From the NCBI RefSeq assembly GCF_014646355.1, contig NZ_BMNH01000006.1, forward strand, positions 125,102-189,101: DNA of 64,000 nt. The letters are read 5' to 3'. Position 1 is the stretch's first letter, and each line of letters starts with the position of its first letter. The notes under the pieces are model-generated. The model was given only the letters and a program-made list of their open reading frames with translations, did not search any database and had not been told where the DNA came from. A program made the translations under genes and the position numbers. Of this stretch, positions 1-8,100 are shown piece after piece. The stretch is from Nonomuraea cavernae (GTDB lineage: Bacteria; Actinomycetota; Actinomycetes; Streptosporangiales; Streptosporangiaceae).

Positions 1-783
1 CGAACCGTCATAGTTCTTCACGTTGGCCTGGCCGAGCAGCTCGTGCAGGACGAACCAGGTGTGCGCGGAACGCTCACCGATGCGGCAGTAGGCGATGGTG
101 TCCTTGCCGAAGTCGACACCGGCCTCGCCGTAGAGGGCGCTCAGCTCCTCGTCGCTCTTGAAGGTGCCGTCGTCGTTGGCCGCCTTGGACCACGGGATGT
201 TGCGGGCCGTGGGCACGTGGCCACCGCGCTGGGCCGCCTCCTGCGGCAGGTGGGCCGGAGCGAGCAGCTTGCCGGTGAACTCGTCGGGCGAGCGCACGTC
301 GACCAGGTTGAGCTTGCCGATCGAGGCGAGCACGTCGTCGCGGAAGGCGCGGATGGAGGTGTCCTGGTCCTGGGCGGTGTATTGGGTCTTGGCCCGCTCG
401 GGGACCTCCTTGACCAGCTCGCGCGAGTCGAGCTCCCACTTCTTGCGCCCACCGTCGAGCAGCTTGACGTCGCCGTGGCCGTACAGCTTGAAGTACCAGT
501 AGGCGTAGGCGGCGAACCAGTTGTTGTTGCCGCCGTAGAGCACCACGGTGTCGTCGTTGGAGATGCCGCGCTCGGAGAGCAGCGTCTCGAAACCGGTCTT
601 GTCCACGAAGTCGCGGCGCACAGGATCCTGCAGATCCTGCTTCCAGTCGATCTTCACGGCGCCACGGATGTGCCCCTTGTCATAGGCACTGGTGTCCTCG
701 TCGACCTCGACGAGAACGACGTTGGGCGTGTCGAGGTTGGCCTCGACCCAGTCAGCGTCCACCAGGGCGGCGGAACGGCTCAT
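1..783 (-). CDS. Thiosulfate/3-mercaptopyruvate sulfurtransferase (tandem rhodanese), 3' end cut by window
   Basis: Cytoplasmic sulfurtransferase that moves sulfane sulfur to a thiophilic acceptor. About 261 codons are visible from the ATG at 783, and the stop lies beyond the window edge. Two rhodanese domains are present. The C-terminal one carries the active-site loop CRIGERS with the nucleophilic cysteine near residue 233, while the N-terminal one has no equivalent cysteine, as is usual for a structural domain. The ATG overlaps the stop of the DUF4395 gene by 4 bp, so the two are translationally coupled. A cysteine-containing leader peptide precedes the pair, suggesting control by cysteine supply. 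Family assignment is firm; the exact donor substrate is not. Confidence 0.93.
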   Translation of the reverse strand, partial: MSRSAALVDADWVEANLDTPNVVLVEVDEDTSAYDKGHIRGAVKIDWKQDLQDPVRRDFVDKTGFETLLSERGISNDDTVVLYGGNNNWFAAYAYWYFKLYGHGDVKLLDGGRKKWELDSRELVKEVPERAKTQYTAQDQDTSIRAFRDDVLASIGKLNLVDVRSPDEFTGKLLAPAHLPQEAAQRGGHVPTARNIPWSKAANDDGTFKSDEELSALYGEAGVDFGKDTIAYCRIGERSAHTWFVLHELLGQANVKNYDGS

Positions 784-1193
784 TTCGAAACCTCCATTTT
801 GGCGGCGGGCAGTAGACGTCGAACAAGCAGATACATCTCGCAGCCAAGGCAGAATCCGAAGGCTGCGTTGAGGAAGGCGGCGAGGAGGGCCGCCGCCGTC
901 GCCACGAGGGCGAGCGGGGTGATCTCGGCGAGGAATCCGACCAGGCCCACGACCGCGAAGACAAGCCCGACGACCTGCGCGAAACGCGGCGGCCGGGCGT
1001 CCTCGGTCTCCTCCGGGGCGCTCTTGACCAGCGCCTTGAAGAGCATCCCGTACGGCTGACGCCCGAGGGCGCCGCACGCGAACACCACTGCCTGGGCGGC
1101 CAGCAGCCAGGCGCTCCCCGTCACCAGGACGAGGGCGAGGACCAGTGCGGTGATGGCCGCGCCGAAGCGCAACGCTCTAGGATCGGCACGCAT
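780..1193 (-). CDS. DUF4395 membrane protein
   Basis: A 137-residue integral membrane protein of the DUF4395 family. Hydrophobic segments lie at roughly residues 10-42 and 72-110, and a CLGC-type cysteine pair sits near residues 115-118. Its role is unproven, but in actinobacteria it regularly sits between thioredoxin and sulfurtransferase genes, which suggests a part in sulfur or thiol handling at the membrane. Here it overlaps the sulfurtransferase start by 4 bp. It follows a leader peptide ORF by 60 bp, with a hairpin in the gap. The ribosome site is a GGAG-type sequence about 10 bases before the ATG at 1193. Confidence 0.88.
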   Translation of the reverse strand: MRADPRALRFGAAITALVLALVLVTGSAWLLAAQAVVFACGALGRQPYGMLFKALVKSAPEETEDARPPRFAQVVGLVFAVVGLVGFLAEITPLALVATAAALLAAFLNAAFGFCLGCEMYLLVRRLLPAAKMEVSK

Positions 1194-1224
1194 CGTGGGA
1201 TGCTCCTGAAGGGTCGGATGTGGG

Positions 1225-1241
1225 GCGGATCGGAAATCCGC
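1225..1241 (-). promoter_or_regulatory. Hairpin between leader peptide and DUF4395 gene
   Basis: A 6-bp perfect stem (GCGGAT/ATCCGC) with a 5-base loop lies between the stop of the leader peptide (1254) and the ribosome site of the DUF4395 gene. It could be the attenuating structure or part of a switch with alternative pairing. It has no U-tract, so a Rho-dependent or translational mechanism is more likely than intrinsic termination. The function is inferred from position only. Confidence 0.4.
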
Positions 1242-1253
1242 GCGAGACCGTCC

Positions 1254-1337
1254 TCAGGCAGCACGACAGAGCGCGGTGGCCACGCGGCAGAAATCAACCG
1301 CGCGCCGCTTCGTCAGCAGCTCTGTCGATGGGTTCAT
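1254..1337 (-). CDS. Short cysteine-containing leader peptide (probable cysteine-responsive attenuator)
   Basis: A 27-codon ORF: ATG at 1337, TGA ending at 1254. The peptide ends with the pattern RRAVDFCRVATALCRAA. It has two cysteine codons close to the stop and the RR-VD--RVA-ALCR signature of short leader peptides found in front of actinobacterial sulfur genes. Cysteine-codon leaders on leaderless transcripts are known as cysteine-responsive attenuators in mycobacteria, including upstream of sulfurtransferase genes. It lies 60 bp before the DUF4395/sulfurtransferase pair and just after the thioredoxin gene. A promoter is placed for transcription to begin at its ATG. The peptide itself probably has no function once made; ribosome stalling at the Cys codons would be the signal. 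Confidence 0.75.
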   Translation of the reverse strand: MNPSTELLTKRRAVDFCRVATALCRAA

Positions 1338-1344
1338 GGGCCCG

Positions 1345-1373
1345 ACACTACTAGGCGTCTCGACATCTGTCAC
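1345..1373 (-). promoter_or_regulatory. Promoter for leaderless leader-peptide transcript
   Basis: Reading on the minus strand there is a -35-like GTGACA (1373-1368), a 17-base spacer and a -10-like TAGTGT (1350-1345). Only 7 bases separate the -10 box from the leader ATG at 1337. This geometry places the transcription start at the A of the ATG. The -35 box overlaps the TGA stop of the thioredoxin gene, so the sulfurtransferase pair can be expressed apart from the upstream sigma-factor operon. Confidence 0.6.
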
Positions 1374-1819
1374 TTCTCGTCCGATTCGTGAGACGGAGCA
1401 TGAGAAGCCGGGTCAGGCACCGCTCCGGCGAGCGCGGCGAGGACGTCCTGCTTGCGCGGCTGTCCCGACGCCCTCTTCACGATGTTTCCGTCGCCGTCCA
1501 GGACGAGGACCGTGGGCGTGCGCATGATGTCGAGCTCACGGACGAGATCCAGCCGCGACTCCGCGTCGATCTCGACATGCGTCACCCCGGGCACCACGGC
1601 GCTGACGTCGGCCAGGATCCGCCGCGTCGCCCGGCACGGCTGGCAGAACGCCGTGGAGAACTGGAGCAGCGTCGCCCGCTCCCCCAGCGGCGCCCCGAGA
1701 GACGCCTCGGTCAGCCGGTCGCCGGGCCGGTCGCGCACGCGTCCGTCACGGAGCATCCTCACCACCCCGATCGCCAGGCCGAGCGCCAGCGTCGCCAGAA
1801 CCACCCACACACCAGTCAT
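1370..1819 (-). CDS. Membrane-anchored thioredoxin-like protein
   Basis: About 149 residues. An N-terminal membrane segment (residues 3-21) is followed by a thioredoxin fold with the redox motif CQPC (Cys59, Cys62) and the cis-proline region MRTPTVLVLD. It probably reduces or transfers disulfides at the membrane, though orientation cannot be settled from sequence. A TTG at 1831 would add four residues; the ATG at 1819 is preferred. It follows the anti-sigma gene by under 30 bp and precedes the cysteine-leader/DUF4395/sulfurtransferase unit, consistent with a thiol or sulfur role. Confidence 0.85.
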   Translation of the reverse strand: MTGVWVVLATLALGLAIGVVRMLRDGRVRDRPGDRLTEASLGAPLGERATLLQFSTAFCQPCRATRRILADVSAVVPGVTHVEIDAESRLDLVRELDIMRTPTVLVLDGDGNIVKRASGQPRKQDVLAALAGAVPDPASHAPSHESDEK

Positions 1820-1847
1820 CGGAGGGTGCAACCACGGGCGGCCCGGA

Positions 1848-2660
1848 TTACTTCCGCGCGGGCGCCTTGACCCGCACCAGCACCTTGTCCGACGGGTCGA
1901 GCAGGTCGAACCTGGCGATGTCGGTCATCGGAATGCGGGTGTGGCGCGGGAAGACGGTCTTGTTCCGGTAGGTGTCGCGGTCGACCGTCCAGGCGTCGGT
2001 GTAGTCGCGCTCGCCGTTCCTGCCGATGACGAGCAGCCGGCACGTCGTGCCTTCGGGCACCCCGGTGACCCGCACCGCGAGCTGGGTGCCGCTCTCACCG
2101 GGGATCGCGGTCACGTGGGCGTAGTAGCCCCTGGCCTCGTTCGCGCCGGGGAACTCGCGGCCGCCGGCGTCCTCGGGCGGAGCCGACTTGAGCAGGGTGC
2201 TGGGGGTCGGCTCGGCGAGGATCCTGGTCTCGGCCTGGACGGCCGTGTCGGAGGCGTCCGCTGAGCCGGCCGTGTCGGCCGGCGTCTCGGAAACGGACCT
2301 CTCGGGCGCGGCGGCGGTGGTGCCCACGTCCGGGCGCTGCGCGGAGACCGTCCAGACGGTGCCGCCGACGGCCAGCACCGCCACGGAGGCGGCGGCGGCC
2401 ATCAGCACGCGGCCCCTGCGGTGGCGCTTGGCCCGCGCGTTCAGCAGCCGGTCGAGCACCTGCCGAGGGGGGCTGGCCACCAGCTCCACGTCACGCTCGG
2501 AGACCTTGCCGAGGAACGCCGAGACCCCTTCGAGGTCGAGCAGCTCCGCGCCGCACTCCTCGCAGGTCGCCAGGTGCAGGTCGACCTGCAGCGCCTCCTC
2601 CTGGTCGAGCGCGCCCAACGCGTGGGCGCCGAGCGAGAGTCGCACCTCCTCGCACGTCAC
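1848..2660 (-). CDS. Zinc-binding transmembrane anti-sigma factor
   Basis: A 270-residue protein starting at GTG 2660, whose GTGA overlaps the stop of the sigma gene. The N-terminal zf-HC2/ZAS domain carries H29-x3-C33-x2-C36, the zinc site that clamps group 4 sigma factors. One membrane segment lies near residues 86-107. A Thr/Ser/Ala-rich linker follows, then an extracytoplasmic domain to the C terminus. This is the normal layout of an anti-sigma factor released by redox or regulated proteolysis. Translational coupling with the sigma gene keeps the two in balance. Confidence 0.9.
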   Translation of the reverse strand: MTCEEVRLSLGAHALGALDQEEALQVDLHLATCEECGAELLDLEGVSAFLGKVSERDVELVASPPRQVLDRLLNARAKRHRRGRVLMAAAASVAVLAVGGTVWTVSAQRPDVGTTAAAPERSVSETPADTAGSADASDTAVQAETRILAEPTPSTLLKSAPPEDAGGREFPGANEARGYYAHVTAIPGESGTQLAVRVTGVPEGTTCRLLVIGRNGERDYTDAWTVDRDTYRNKTVFPRHTRIPMTDIARFDLLDPSDKVLVRVKAPARK

Positions 2661-3214
2661 GGCGCCAGCCCCCGCTCCTCCAGGGCGAGCTTGAGCGCCC
2701 GCAAGGCGTAGTAGGTGCGTGACTTGACCGTGCCCGGCGGGATGCCCAGCGTCGCCGACGCCTCCTTCACCGATCTCCCCCGGTAGTAGACCTCCAGCAG
2801 CACGTCGCGGTGCTCGGGCCGCAGCACGGCCAGCGCCTCGGCCACGGCCCACGACTCGACCGCCCGCTCCAGCTCGTCGTCGGCGGGAACGACCGCCAGC
2901 GCCTCGTCTCCCGTCTCCGGCGGCCGCGACTTGCGGGCGCGGTGCTGGTCGACGACGAGGTTGCGGGCGACGGTGAACAGCCAGGCGCGGATCGGCCGCC
3001 CGGTGAGCGCGTCGGGATGCCGCCACGCCCGCAGCAGCGTCTCCTGCACCACATCCTCCGCACGTCCGGAATCACCGGTAAGTCGCAGTACGTACCCGTA
3101 GAGTGGCCCGGCGTGATCGTCGAAAAGGGTCCGCACGAGCTCTTCGTCGGCGGTGCCAGCTGGACTCACGCCCTCTTCACGTACGGCGGGGCCGACCGGT
3201 TCAGCCTCATCCAC
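2657..3214 (-). CDS. ECF (group 4) RNA polymerase sigma factor
   Basis: A 185-residue ECF sigma factor. Sigma region 2 spans about residues 25-95 and includes the DVVQETLLRAWRHP helix used in -10 recognition. Region 4 spans about 130-178 with a helix-turn-helix ending SRTYYALRALK. It is cognate to the zinc anti-sigma factor encoded directly downstream with a 4-bp overlap. Its own start overlaps the end of the DUF2993 gene by 8 bp, so all three are one translationally coupled unit. It resembles the SigL/SigK-type systems of other actinobacteria; the subgroup is not assigned here. Confidence 0.93.
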   Translation of the reverse strand: MDEAEPVGPAVREEGVSPAGTADEELVRTLFDDHAGPLYGYVLRLTGDSGRAEDVVQETLLRAWRHPDALTGRPIRAWLFTVARNLVVDQHRARKSRPPETGDEALAVVPADDELERAVESWAVAEALAVLRPEHRDVLLEVYYRGRSVKEASATLGIPPGTVKSRTYYALRALKLALEERGLAP

Positions 3215-3872
3215 GAAGCGGCACGTCTGTCGCTTCGGCCGAGAACTCCAATCCGTCGGCCACGCTCTTCACCCCGGTCACCTTGACGTCGAAGGGCAGC
3301 TTGCCCTGGAAGGGGATCGTGTAGCTGACGAACTTGGCCAGCGCGTCGGGCACGCCCTGGATCTTCTCCGCCTGCAGCCGGATGCCGCCGTCGGCCACGT
3401 CGACCCGCATCTCCGCGTCGAACTTCACCTGGTTCACGCCAACCCTCACCTCGCCGGACGCGACGAGCCGCCGGCCGTTCCCCGAGATCTTGACGCCGCG
3501 CGGCGCGTACTTGTCGATCGTCTCCCTGGTCAGGGTGCCGATGACGGTCAGCCGCTCGGCCCTGATGTCGGCGGTGTTCTGGATGACATCAGCCAGGGGA
3601 GCGGTCACGTCGTAGGCGGCACCTCGCAGGTTCTTCACCGGCACGCCGCCGTAGGTGAGCGTGCCGAGATCGAACCGTACCTCGGGATAGCGGCCGGAGA
3701 GGGCCTGCGTGAGAAATGGGATGCCCTCGATCGTCACGGTCGGGGTGCGGCTGAGGTCGGCGGCGGCGGCGATCCGGTTGGACAGGTCTCGCTCCACGCC
3801 GGCGACGGCCACCCGGTCGAGGACGACGACGATCAGGGCCAGCACGATCAGGAACACAGCCAGTTTGCGCAT
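3207..3872 (-). CDS. LmeA-family (DUF2993) phospholipid-binding protein
   Basis: A 221-residue protein with an N-terminal signal/anchor segment (residues 3-22) and a DUF2993 domain. The domain has the repeated IEG-PFLTQALSG-Y-EV pattern of the family. Mycobacterial LmeA binds phospholipids and takes part in lipomannan elongation in the periplasm; a similar envelope-lipid role is possible here but unproven. The gene overlaps the sigma-factor start by 8 bp, tying envelope function to the ECF system. The start is the ATG at 3872. Confidence 0.85.
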   Translation of the reverse strand: MRKLAVFLIVLALIVVVLDRVAVAGVERDLSNRIAAAADLSRTPTVTIEGIPFLTQALSGRYPEVRFDLGTLTYGGVPVKNLRGAAYDVTAPLADVIQNTADIRAERLTVIGTLTRETIDKYAPRGVKISGNGRRLVASGEVRVGVNQVKFDAEMRVDVADGGIRLQAEKIQGVPDALAKFVSYTIPFQGKLPFDVKVTGVKSVADGLEFSAEATDVPLRG

Positions 3873-3942
3873 CGGGCTCCCTGTCTCAAGCGGGGGTCAT
3901 GAGCTTATCGATGCATGGCATCTGCCCCACCAGCCCGCTTGA

Positions 3943-4194
3943 TCACCCACCGGCGAAGGGCGGCAGCACCTCGACCGTCGCGCCGTCGTGAAGTCGCACC
4001 TCGTCGTGGGCGCGTCTGCCCACCGGGGAGCCGTCGACCAGGAACGAGGATCGGCTCATGACCCGGGCCAAATCGCTGCGATCCTGTGTGATTTTCGTCA
4101 TGAGTTCGCCCAGTGTCGCCGCCTCGAACGGCTCCTCGGCCAACCCCGCGGCCTCCTTCGCCGCGGCCCAATACCTAACTTTTCCCCTAGCCAT
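3943..4194 (-). CDS. MoaD/ThiS family sulfur-carrier protein
   Basis: An 83-residue ubiquitin-fold protein ending in Gly-Gly, the residues that are adenylated and thiocarboxylated in MoaD, ThiS and CysO-type carriers. The VEVLPPFAGG tail is typical of MoaD. No moaE or activating enzyme lies nearby, so the pathway (molybdopterin or another sulfur transfer) cannot be decided from the window. Linkage to a sulfurtransferase operon on the same strand makes a sulfur-donor chain attractive. The ATG at 4194 is about 175 bp from the divergent glnR. Confidence 0.85.
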   Translation of the reverse strand: MARGKVRYWAAAKEAAGLAEEPFEAATLGELMTKITQDRSDLARVMSRSSFLVDGSPVGRRAHDEVRLHDGATVEVLPPFAGG

Positions 4195-4316
4195 GGGAAC
4201 CTCACAATCGAGTCCGCTTCATTGTGCGACATCGTGAACGTCAGTGTTTCAGGAGAATCGCTGTTCACCAGGTGGACCCGTAATGGACGCATTCTTCCCG
4301 TGGGATATCCTCGCCT

Positions 4317-4350
4317 ACGGGACCTGGGCGACGTAGCCCCCGGGTCCCGT
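4317..4350 (+). promoter_or_regulatory. GC-rich hairpin upstream of glnR
   Basis: The arms ACGGGACC and GGGTCCCGT pair, with an inner GGGC/GCCC pairing around a short loop, leaving 19 bases before the glnR ATG. It may be a 5'-UTR structure affecting glnR translation or the end of an upstream transcript. Nothing in the sequence decides between these. Confidence 0.4.
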
Positions 4351-4369
4351 CGTGTTTGAGGAGGCCGTA

Positions 4370-5062
4370 ATGAGCAACCTGCTCCTGCTGACCAACGCCC
4401 TCGAGCCGTCCGCCGAGGTGTTGCCGGCGTTGGGCCTGCTGCTCCATTCGGTCCGCGTCGCGCCCGCGGAGGCCTCGGCGCTCATCGACGCGCCACCTGC
4501 CGACGCCGTGCTCGTCGACGCCCGCAAGGAGCTCGTACAGGCCAAGAGCCTGTGCCGGCTGATCCGCACGACCGGCATCGACTGCCCCCTGCTGGTGATC
4601 GTGACCGAGGGCGGCCTGGCCGCGATGACCGCCGAATGGGGCGCCGACGACGTTCTCCTCGAAACCGCGGGGCCGGCCGAGGTCGAGGCGCGGCTGCGCA
4701 TGGCGACCGGCCGCATCTCGCAGGCCGGCGGCGAGGACGTGCCCGACGAGATCCGCAGCGGCGACCTGTCGATCGACGAGGCCACCTACACGGCCCGGCT
4801 GCGCGGCCGGGTGCTCGACCTGACGTTCAAGGAGTTCGAGCTGCTGAAGTATCTCGCCCAGCACCCGGGGCGCGTGTTCACCCGCGCCCAGCTGCTGCAG
4901 GAGGTCTGGGGCTACGACTACTTCGGCGGCACCCGCACGGTCGACGTGCACGTGCGGCGGCTGCGCGCCAAGCTCGGCACCGAGTACGAGTCGCTCATCG
5001 GCACCGTCCGCAATGTCGGCTACCGCTTCGTCCCCGACCGCGCGGACCCCGCTCACGTGTAG
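4370..5062 (+). CDS. glnR: GlnR, orphan nitrogen response regulator
   Basis: A 230-residue OmpR-type regulator that controls nitrogen assimilation genes (glnA, amtB, nir and others) in actinomycetes. The N-terminal receiver-like domain (about 1-105) begins [14 protein letters not shown], a GlnR signature, and is atypical. GlnR is known to work without a partner histidine kinase, and none is encoded nearby. The winged-helix domain (about 125-222) contains [20 protein letters not shown] and the recognition-helix region [12 protein letters not shown]. The start chosen is ATG 4370, preceded by a GAGGAGG ribosome site; an ATG six codons upstream is less likely. Confidence 0.93.
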   Translation: MSNLLLLTNALEPSAEVLPALGLLLHSVRVAPAEASALIDAPPADAVLVDARKELVQAKSLCRLIRTTGIDCPLLVIVTEGGLAAMTAEWGADDVLLETAGPAEVEARLRMATGRISQAGGEDVPDEIRSGDLSIDEATYTARLRGRVLDLTFKEFELLKYLAQHPGRVFTRAQLLQEVWGYDYFGGTRTVDVHVRRLRAKLGTEYESLIGTVRNVGYRFVPDRADPAHV

Positions 5063-5103
5063 CCCGTTGACAGGGTGCCCAGTCCAGGGTGCACTGATGT
5101 GAC

Positions 5104-8100
5104 ATGATCGGCGCTTCGCCGCCCCTGACCGTCATGCTGTGGACACCGCCGTCCCCCCGGATTGGTGGTGTTTCCGTGAGCTTGTTCAGAGCGCTGGTCG
5201 ACGAATCCGCCCGGCCCCGCGTGTATCGACGTAATGACTGCATTTGTTCACCGTTACGGCCGGCCAACCGCGTTTACCTGATCGACCACGGCTATGCCCG
5301 CGAATACACACCGCCGGGCGAACGCGAGACCATTCACGATTTGCGCGCCGGCGGCGATCTCGTGGGCGAGCTGGCCTTCTGGAGCGCGGGCGAGCGGGTG
5401 CGGGTCGACGCGCTGACCGAGGTGCGGGCGTGGCCGATCGACATCCGGGCGCTGCGCGAGCACGCCTCGGCCAACCCGGCGGTGGCCACCGCCCTCGTAC
5501 AGGACCTGTTCGCCCGCAACCTGGCGGCCCGCCGGCACGAGGCGCTCGCGCGGGCGCCCGTGGCGGCCCGGCTGGCCGTGTGGCTGCTGCACCTGGACGG
5601 ACGCTACGGGCTGGCCTCGGACGCGGCGCCGCCGCTGTCCGTGGAGACCCTGGCCGACCTGGTCGGCAGCGCGCCCGACGTGGTGCAGCGGCAGGTCGCC
5701 CAGTGGGTACGGCGAGGCTGGCTGGAACGCCCCGGTTACCGGCGGGTTCGGATCGTGGACGCCGCCGCCCTGCGCACCGTCGCGGGCGGCTGGGAGCACC
5801 TCTCCGCCCCGTGGGAGGGCCAGGTCACGCCGTTCCTGACCCGGCCGGGCGCGCAGGCCGAGCCGCTGCCCGTGCGCGAGGTGCCGAGGCCCGCCCAGTT
5901 GCCCGCCGCCGTGCCCGACTTCACCGGGCGGCAGCTCAGCCTCGACCTGCTCACCTCCTGGCTGGAGCGGCCCAACCGGACCAACACGATGGTCGTCCAG
6001 GGGCTGCCGGGAGTGGGCAAGACCACGCTGGCGACGTACTGGGGACACCTGCACGAGGAGCGGTTCCCCGACGGGCAGATCGTGATCGACCTGCGCGGCC
6101 AGTCGCCCAGCCAGCCGCCGATGACCCCGGCCGAGGCGCTCGGGCAGATCCTCCGCTCGCTCGGCGTCCGTGAGCACATGCCCGCCTCCGACGAGGCCGA
6201 GCTGATGCTGCTCTACCGCAGCAGGCTGGCCGGGCGGCGGCTGCTGCTCATCCTGGACAACGCCGCCGATCCGGCCCAGGTGCGGGCGTTGCTGCCGGGC
6301 AGCAAGGACTGCGTGGTGCTGGTGACGAGCCGGACCAGGATGGCGCCGCTGCGGGCCACCGGGCACGCCGACCTGATGGACCTGCCGGTGCTGGACCCGG
6401 GCAACGCCGTCGCGCTGCTGGTGTCCGTGCTCGGCGCCGACTCGCCCCGGGCCGCCGATCGCGACGCGCTGGCCGAGCTGGCCCGGGTCTGCTCCTACCA
6501 TCCGTTCGCGTTGCGGATCTCGGCAGCCAAGCTGAGCGAGAACCCCGAGCTCAGCGTCGCCTCCCGGGTGCGGGAGCTGCGCCGGCCCGACCGGCGCCCG
6601 CCGTTCTCCGGCGATCCCGAGGAGGCCTTCCGGTCCGCCCTCGACCTGGCTTACGAGTCGCTCAGCCCGCCGCAGCGGCGAGCCTTCCGGCATGTCGGCC
6701 TGCTGCCCGGCCGGGACTTCACGCCCGAGGTGCTGGCCGCCGCGCTCGGCTGCTCGGTGAGCGAGGCCGTGATCGCCGTGGAGGGGCTGCACCGGGCGTA
6801 CCTGGTCGAGCCGATGCCCGGGCCGCGCTACCGCGTGCACGACCTGGTGAAGGGGCTGGCCAGGGAGCTGGGCCGGCACGCCGAGGCCGGGGTGCGGGAG
6901 GCCAGGGTGCGGCTGCTCGACCACTATCTGGCCGTGGCCACGGATCCGGCCACGGCGCGCGAGTGGTTCGAGGCCGAGCGGCGCTCGCTGGTCTCGGCGG
7001 TCCGGCTCGCGGAGGAGACCGACGCGCACGGCATCGCCTGGCAGCTCGCGGCGGCCGTGTTCGAGCCGTTCAAACGGCTGCGCTACTACGAGAACAACCT
7101 GGAGATCCAGCAGGCCGGTCTGACCTCGGCCGCGCGGATCGGCAACCGCCGGGCGATCGCCAGGATGCGCAGCCATCTCGGCTCCATCCACCACGACATC
7201 GGCCCGTCCACGCAGGCCGCCCGCTACATCGGCGAGGCGCTGGCGGACTTCACCGAGCTGGACGACCGGGAGGGGCGTGCCCGCGCGCTCAACGAGCTGG
7301 CCGAGGTGCACGGCATCGCGGGCCACAACGACGACGCGCTGAAGTGCGCGGGCGAGGCCCTGGAGCTGTACCGCGAGATCGGCGACCTGACCGGGGTCGC
7401 CGACTGCCTGCACACCCTGGCGTGCCTGCACCTGTCGCAGGAACGCCACGAACTCGCCCTGCACCACGCCGGTCAGGCCCTGGACGTACGCGAGCGGCTG
7501 GGCGACCGCAGAGGCACCGCGCAGAGCCTGATCATCCTGGCCAGGGTGCGCCACCACCTCGGCGCGCCGAAAGCCGCCCTGGCCGAGGGCCTGGAGGCGC
7601 TGTCGATCTGCCACGAGCTCGGCGACGAGCACGCCGAGGCCGAGACCCTCCTGTGCCTGGCCGAGATCTACGACACGCTCCGGCTGCCGCACGACGCGCA
7701 GCGCGACGCCGAACGAGCCCTCGCCGGCTACACGGCGACCGGCGACCAGCACGGATGCGGCCGAGCCCTGTGCACGCTGGGCCGGATCGCGCGCAACGGC
7801 TCCCGCTACGACGAGGCGCTCGACCACTACGAGCTGGCGCTGGACGTGCAGCGGGAGCTCCATCACGAGCAGGGCAAGGCCGAGACCCTCGGCGACATCG
7901 GGCTGGTGCACTGGCGGCTGGCCGACTACCTGCGCGCCGCCGACTACCTGAACCAGGCTCTGGCCATCAGCCGGGTGATCCAGGACCCGCCCGTCGAGGC
8001 GCGGATGCTCAACCGGCTGGCGCGGGTCCGGCGCCGTCAGGGTGACCCGCAGGTGGCCTTCGTCTACGCGCTGGAGGCGCTCGACATCGTCCAGGGCATG

